This document shows, piece after piece, positions 60,671 to 64,000 of a DNA stretch of 64,000 bases. Both the position numbers and the translations under genes were made by a program. The notes beneath the pieces were generated by a model. It ran no database searches. It had not been told where the DNA came from and saw only the letters and a program-made list of their open reading frames with translations. The first letter of the stretch is position 1. Each line of letters opens with the position of its first letter. Source of the stretch: DAOUJH01 sp965248955 (GTDB taxonomy: Bacteria; Chloroflexota; Dehalococcoidia; Lucifugimonadales; QGNO01); assembly GCA_965248955.1 (NCBI GenBank), contig OZ252212.1, positions 1,178,001-1,242,000 on the forward strand, given 5' to 3'.

Positions 60671-62331
60671 GCCTACAGCTTTGTGGTGCGGGCGGTGAAT
60701 GCCTCTGGTGAGGGGGCGTCATCGGACACGGTGAGCGCGACGCCGCTGATTGCGGCGCCGGCGGGTCTGACGGCGGAGGCTGGCGACGGGCAGGTGACGT
60801 TGGGCTGGTCGGACCCGGTCAACAGCAACATCAGCGGTTATGAGCTGAGCATCGACGGCGGGGCGTTCGCAGCCATCGGAGGGAGCGGCGCCGGCACCAC
60901 CGGGCACACGGAGACGGGCCTGAGCAACGGCACGTCGTACACTTTTGGGGTGCGGGCGGTGAACGGAGCGGCGGCCACGGTGACGGCGACGCCGAAAACT
61001 TCACCTCCACCGGTACCGGGAAGGCCAGGCAACCTCACCGCCACGCCAGATGACAGGGCGGTTGCCCTCAGTTGGACAGCGGCGGCCAGCAATGGCAGGC
61101 CAATCATCAAGTACCAATACCGCCGTTCTGACGCGGGATGGGAGGACGTGCCGGGCGGGCCAACCGCGACCGAAGTGACGGTCTCGGGCCTGACTAACGG
61201 GGTCGAGTACGTTTTCTACGTACGCGCCGTAAGCAGTGCAGGCGCCGGTGCGCAGGCCTCGGTTAGTGTGACACCGGCGGCGGCGCCCGATGCCCCAGGA
61301 AACTTCACCGCCACGCCAGATGATGGGGCGGTTGCTCTGAGTTGGACTCCGGCGGAGGACAACGGCTCGCCCATCATTAAGTACCAGCACCAACGGGATG
61401 ATGCCCCCTGGGCAGACATCGCCGGAGGAGCAACGGCGAACTCCCTTAGGGTCACTGGTCTGGTCAACGACACCCCATACACCTTCTCGGTGCGGGCGGT
61501 GAACGGTATGGGTGAAGGGGCGGTGGCGTCGGTCACCGCAGCCCCGCAGGCTGTTCTTGCTGATTCAGAACCTGGGGAGACACCCGTTCCAACACCGGAA
61601 CCGGAAGAGGAAACTACAGACGAACCGACGCCAACGCCTACGGCTACACCCGAGCCGACGCCAACGCCTATGGCTACACCCGAGCCAACTCAACAGCCTG
61701 GCGTGACTACACCGACGCCAACAGCGGTGGCGACGGAGGAGCCAACAGCCGAGCCAGCATCAATGGCTACGGCTACACCAAGAGCACCAGTGTTGGCGGC
61801 GACGGTGACCCCTCTCCCGACAATAGGACAGGTAGTGGTGACTCCTACAGCGGCACCCGTGGTAGGTCCAACGCCTCTGCCTACAGCAACCCCAACGCCG
61901 GGCCTAACGGCAACAGTGGTCCCAAGAGGAACCCTCGAGCCGACGGCGCGACCAACGGCTACGCCCACCGGGAACACCGGTAGAGGAAACGCCAAGCCGG
62001 ATAACGGACTCTCCTCTGGTTCCTGTGGGCATCGCGCTGTTTGCGCTCCTGATTGCTGCCCTCGCTGCTTTCATTCTCGGACCATGGCGCGGGCGCAAGC
62101 GGGACCGGGACGGAGAATGAGGGTAGTGGTGCTTGCAATCGGCCAGCGGATCGTCCTAGACCCGACGGCAAGTAAGGACATCGCACCTATCAGAGCTAGC
62201 CTTGGTCGTTAGTCGTTGGAAAGTCGGGATCGATACTCTCAGGACAACGCTCCAGCGCGTCCTTGCAGCGGTGCTGGACACCGTCGAAATCAGATACCGC
62301 AAGTCCGATTACCGCTGGGTCCGACAAGGGA

Positions 62332-62589
62332 ATGGACGTGGATGTAAAGGTAAATCGGGAGTGGCTCGGCGTGGCTGGATGCGGAATGCTCAAGCCGGAG
62401 ATGCTTGGCGAAGCGAGCCACGATCCAAGCCAAGTTGGCGGCTTTGCCTTCGGCCTTGGTCTTGAAAGGCTGGCCCAAGTCAGGTTGGGTATCAGAACCA
62501 TTCAGGAACTATGGCGACCACTTATGTGCAACCCGCCTAGAGGATCAGAGGATAGCTGTCTACTCAACACGACAAAGGGCGAGTCCTAG
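62332..62589 (+). pseudogene. pheS: 3' fragment of phenylalanyl-tRNA synthetase alpha gene
   Basis: The first 61 residues match the C-terminus of PheS: DVKVNREWLGVAGCGMLKPEML and FAFGLGLERLAQVRLGIRTIQELW, the latter being class II synthetase motif 3. No PheS sequence lies upstream in frame, so catalytic motifs 1 and 2 are absent. After residue 61 the frame continues with unrelated sequence. This is a displaced gene fragment, not a working synthetase. Confidence 0.75.
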
Positions 62590-62637
62590 GGATGCCTAGC
62601 AGGTTGAGAGGGCTGCAAGCAGAGGGAATGGTGAGTA

Positions 62638-63465
62638 ATGACCGAACGGAGAGCACCACCGGACGGTATCGAGATTCTCCCGCACTACGAGAGATTCGAC
62701 GAGGCAGACCGGCTTGCGAGGGGCAGTGGGCTATTGGAGTATGCCCGCATGCGCGAGCTTATCCAACGGTTCCTCTCGCCACCGCCCGGAGTGGTACTTG
62801 ACGTCGGAGGCGGCCCGGGCAGATATTCGTGCTGGCTGGCCGAGAGTGGCTATGAGGTCCACCTCATCGACCCTGTAGAGAAGCATGTGAAGCAGGCACG
62901 TGAGGCTTCCGAATCACAATCCCATCACCCTCTAGCAAGTGTGACCCGGGGTGATGCGCGCTCAATCAATCACGGCGACGGCAGTGCCGATGCCGTGCTC
63001 CTGATGGGGCCTCTGTACCACCTGACCGCCAGAGACCAGCGGCTGAAAGCACTAGGTGAGGCACACAGAGTGCTGAAGCCCGGCGGACTGCTGGTTGCCA
63101 AGGCGATCAACCGGTTCGCTTCACTGTTGGACGGTCTCACCCTGGGCTTCATAGATGACCCAGACTACGTTTCCATACTGAGTCGCGCTCTTGAGGACGG
63201 AAAGCACCATGGCTATGCCCCCGATTACTTCACAACGGCGTTCTTCCACAGGCCGGAAGAGCTTGAGGCCGAGGTATGTGATGCGGGCTTCGACCAACAG
63301 GGCCTATACTCGGTGCAGGGACCGGGACAGCTCGTCACAGACCTTGAAGGGCGCATGTCAAATCCTACTAAGAGGGCACAACTACTCGACCTGATTCGCT
63401 CTATAGAACAGGAGAAGACCCTGTTGGGAGTGTCCAGTCACTTCGTAGTTGTAGCTAAGAAGTGA
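62638..63465 (+). CDS. class I SAM-dependent methyltransferase
   Basis: 275 residues with motif I VVLDVGGGPGRYSCWLAESGYEVHLIDP near residue 55, motif II DAVLLMGPLYHL and motif III HRVLKPGGLLVAK. The substrate is unknown. The C-terminal part (FFHRPEELEAEVCDAGFDQQGLYSVQGPGQ) resembles ubiquinone/menaquinone-type and small-molecule methyltransferases. It stands alone among decayed genes and may be recently acquired. Confidence 0.88.
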   Translation: MTERRAPPDGIEILPHYERFDEADRLARGSGLLEYARMRELIQRFLSPPPGVVLDVGGGPGRYSCWLAESGYEVHLIDPVEKHVKQAREASESQSHHPLASVTRGDARSINHGDGSADAVLLMGPLYHLTARDQRLKALGEAHRVLKPGGLLVAKAINRFASLLDGLTLGFIDDPDYVSILSRALEDGKHHGYAPDYFTTAFFHRPEELEAEVCDAGFDQQGLYSVQGPGQLVTDLEGRMSNPTKRAQLLDLIRSIEQEKTLLGVSSHFVVVAKK

Positions 63466-63544
63466 CTGCGAACCGCAATGGTCGGTGAACCCAAGATTGA
63501 AGCACCAAACATCGGCACGTGGTTGAAAGGTTAGGGACACAAGT

Positions 63545-64000
63545 GTGGGTCATCTCGTGAACAAGGGAGCGCAGCGCACCATCAAGCCGCCCAGACTAAG
63601 GCTTGGCGATACTGTTGGGATTGTAAGTCCTTCGTGGGGTGGAGCTGGTGCGTACCCCCACCGAGTTGAGAGAGGTGTGAAGCACCTAGAGTCCCTGGGA
63701 TTCACGGTGAGGATCGCCCCGCATGCCCTTAACCGGCGTGGATTCGTTTCAGACACGGTTGATAACAGAGTCAGTGACCTGCACGAGATGTTCGCCGACC
63801 CAAGTGTCCGGGCCATCGTTGCCGCGATTGGTGGCAATCACTCATGCCACCTCTTGCCATGGCTGGACTTCGACCTGATTCGCGCTCATCCAACCATCCT
63901 GATGGGGATTTTCAGATATGATTGTCCTCAACGTGGCTATATGGGCGAAGACTGGGCTGGTGACCTTCAATGGCCCCGCGTTACTTACCGACTTCGCTGA
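63545..64000 (+). pseudogene. S66-family (LD-carboxypeptidase/MccF-like) peptidase, frameshifted and cut by window end
   Basis: The N-terminal domain matches S66 serine peptidases (RLRLGDTVGIVSPSWGGAG; VRAIVAAIGGNHSCHLLPWLDFDLIRAHPTILMG). Right after MG, at about 63905, one extra base in GGGATTTTC throws the frame. The +1 frame then reads FSDMIVLNVAIWAKTGLVTFNGPALLTDFA, the expected continuation with the nucleophile Ser (GxSD). The rest lies beyond the window. The GTG at 63545 or 63557 could be the start. Confidence 0.75.

Larger units (their letters stand above)
59653..62120 (+). pseudogene. fibronectin type III repeat surface protein, several frameshifts
   Basis: The reconstructed product has an N-terminal membrane segment (FRWVIVAVAAALLVVPLAAPS), then fibronectin III modules (each starting ...GDGEVTLSW-like and ending YTFAVRAVN...ATP). 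A Pro/Thr-rich stalk (about 61570-61960) and a C-terminal anchor (VGIALFALLIAALAAFILGPWRGRKRDRDGE) follow. The frame breaks near 60050, near 60300 (with loss of about half a module) and near 61970, just before the anchor. The longest intact piece is 60440-62212. Intact, it would be a cell-surface protein. Confidence 0.75.

Overview
The window reads as a chromosome segment of a Chloroflexota bacterium, most likely from the Dehalococcoidia / SAR202 side of the phylum. This placement is inferred from overall protein style, gene content and moderately high GC, not from any search. It uses many GTG and TTG starts, has very tight 1-4 nt gene overlaps, and carries housekeeping genes almost throughout.

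Layout. (1) 1-17050, + strand: a long ribosomal superoperon, rplC(partial)-rplD-W-B-rpsS-rplV-rpsC-rplP-rpmC-rpsQ-rplN-X-E-rpsN-H-rplF-R-rpsE-rpmD-rplO-secY-adk-map-infA-rpmJ-rpsM-K-D-rpoA-rplQ-truA-rplM-rpsI. Several proteins carry acidic Glu/Ala/Pro-rich tails, most strikingly S17 (about 150 extra residues). (2) 17183-25517, - strand: an S-adenosylmethionine (SAM) operon headed by an S-box (SAM-I) riboswitch with its own terminator: mtnA-mtnP-rhodanese-basic protein-PfkB kinase-ahcY-metK-phosphohexomutase. It joins SAM synthesis, SAH hydrolysis and methylthioadenosine salvage under one switch. (3) 25651-28812: accessory zone with a frameshifted PLD-nuclease/NTPase gene, a beta-carbonic anhydrase and a frameshifted membrane protein. 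(4) 28831-34305, - strand: a histidine decarboxylase coupled to a double-ACT protein, a Fur-family regulator plus zinc-type lipoprotein with matching 15-bp palindromes at both start codons, a STAS protein, and type II glutamine synthetase. (5) 34653-41909: a GPP34 protein, the circularly permuted ATP-grasp / alpha-E / transglutaminase cassette, and a large surface protein with two sigma70-type promoters and an 18-bp terminator stem. (6) 42004-45142, - strand: hpnC-hpnD-hpnE for squalene. (7) 45303-49423: a decayed tandem sensor-domain gene, then hrcA-dnaJ-prmA. (8) 49409-55317, - strand: LysE-type exporter, gpsA-plsY-der-argF chain and an IMPDH-family gene. (9) 55794-59403, + strand: P1-family peptidase behind a 17-bp start-codon hairpin, a Rossmann-protein stub, panB-panC-surE, then tRNA-Ala(CGC). 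(10) 59653-64000: decaying accessory DNA (FN3-repeat surface protein with several frameshifts, a pheS 3' fragment, a methyltransferase and a frameshifted S66 peptidase at the window edge).

Overall, core genes are intact while frameshifts cluster in accessory genes. This suggests ongoing gene decay, although assembly errors in repeat-rich or poorly covered DNA cannot be excluded from sequence alone. No CRISPR array, insertion sequence, rRNA or clear prophage was seen.
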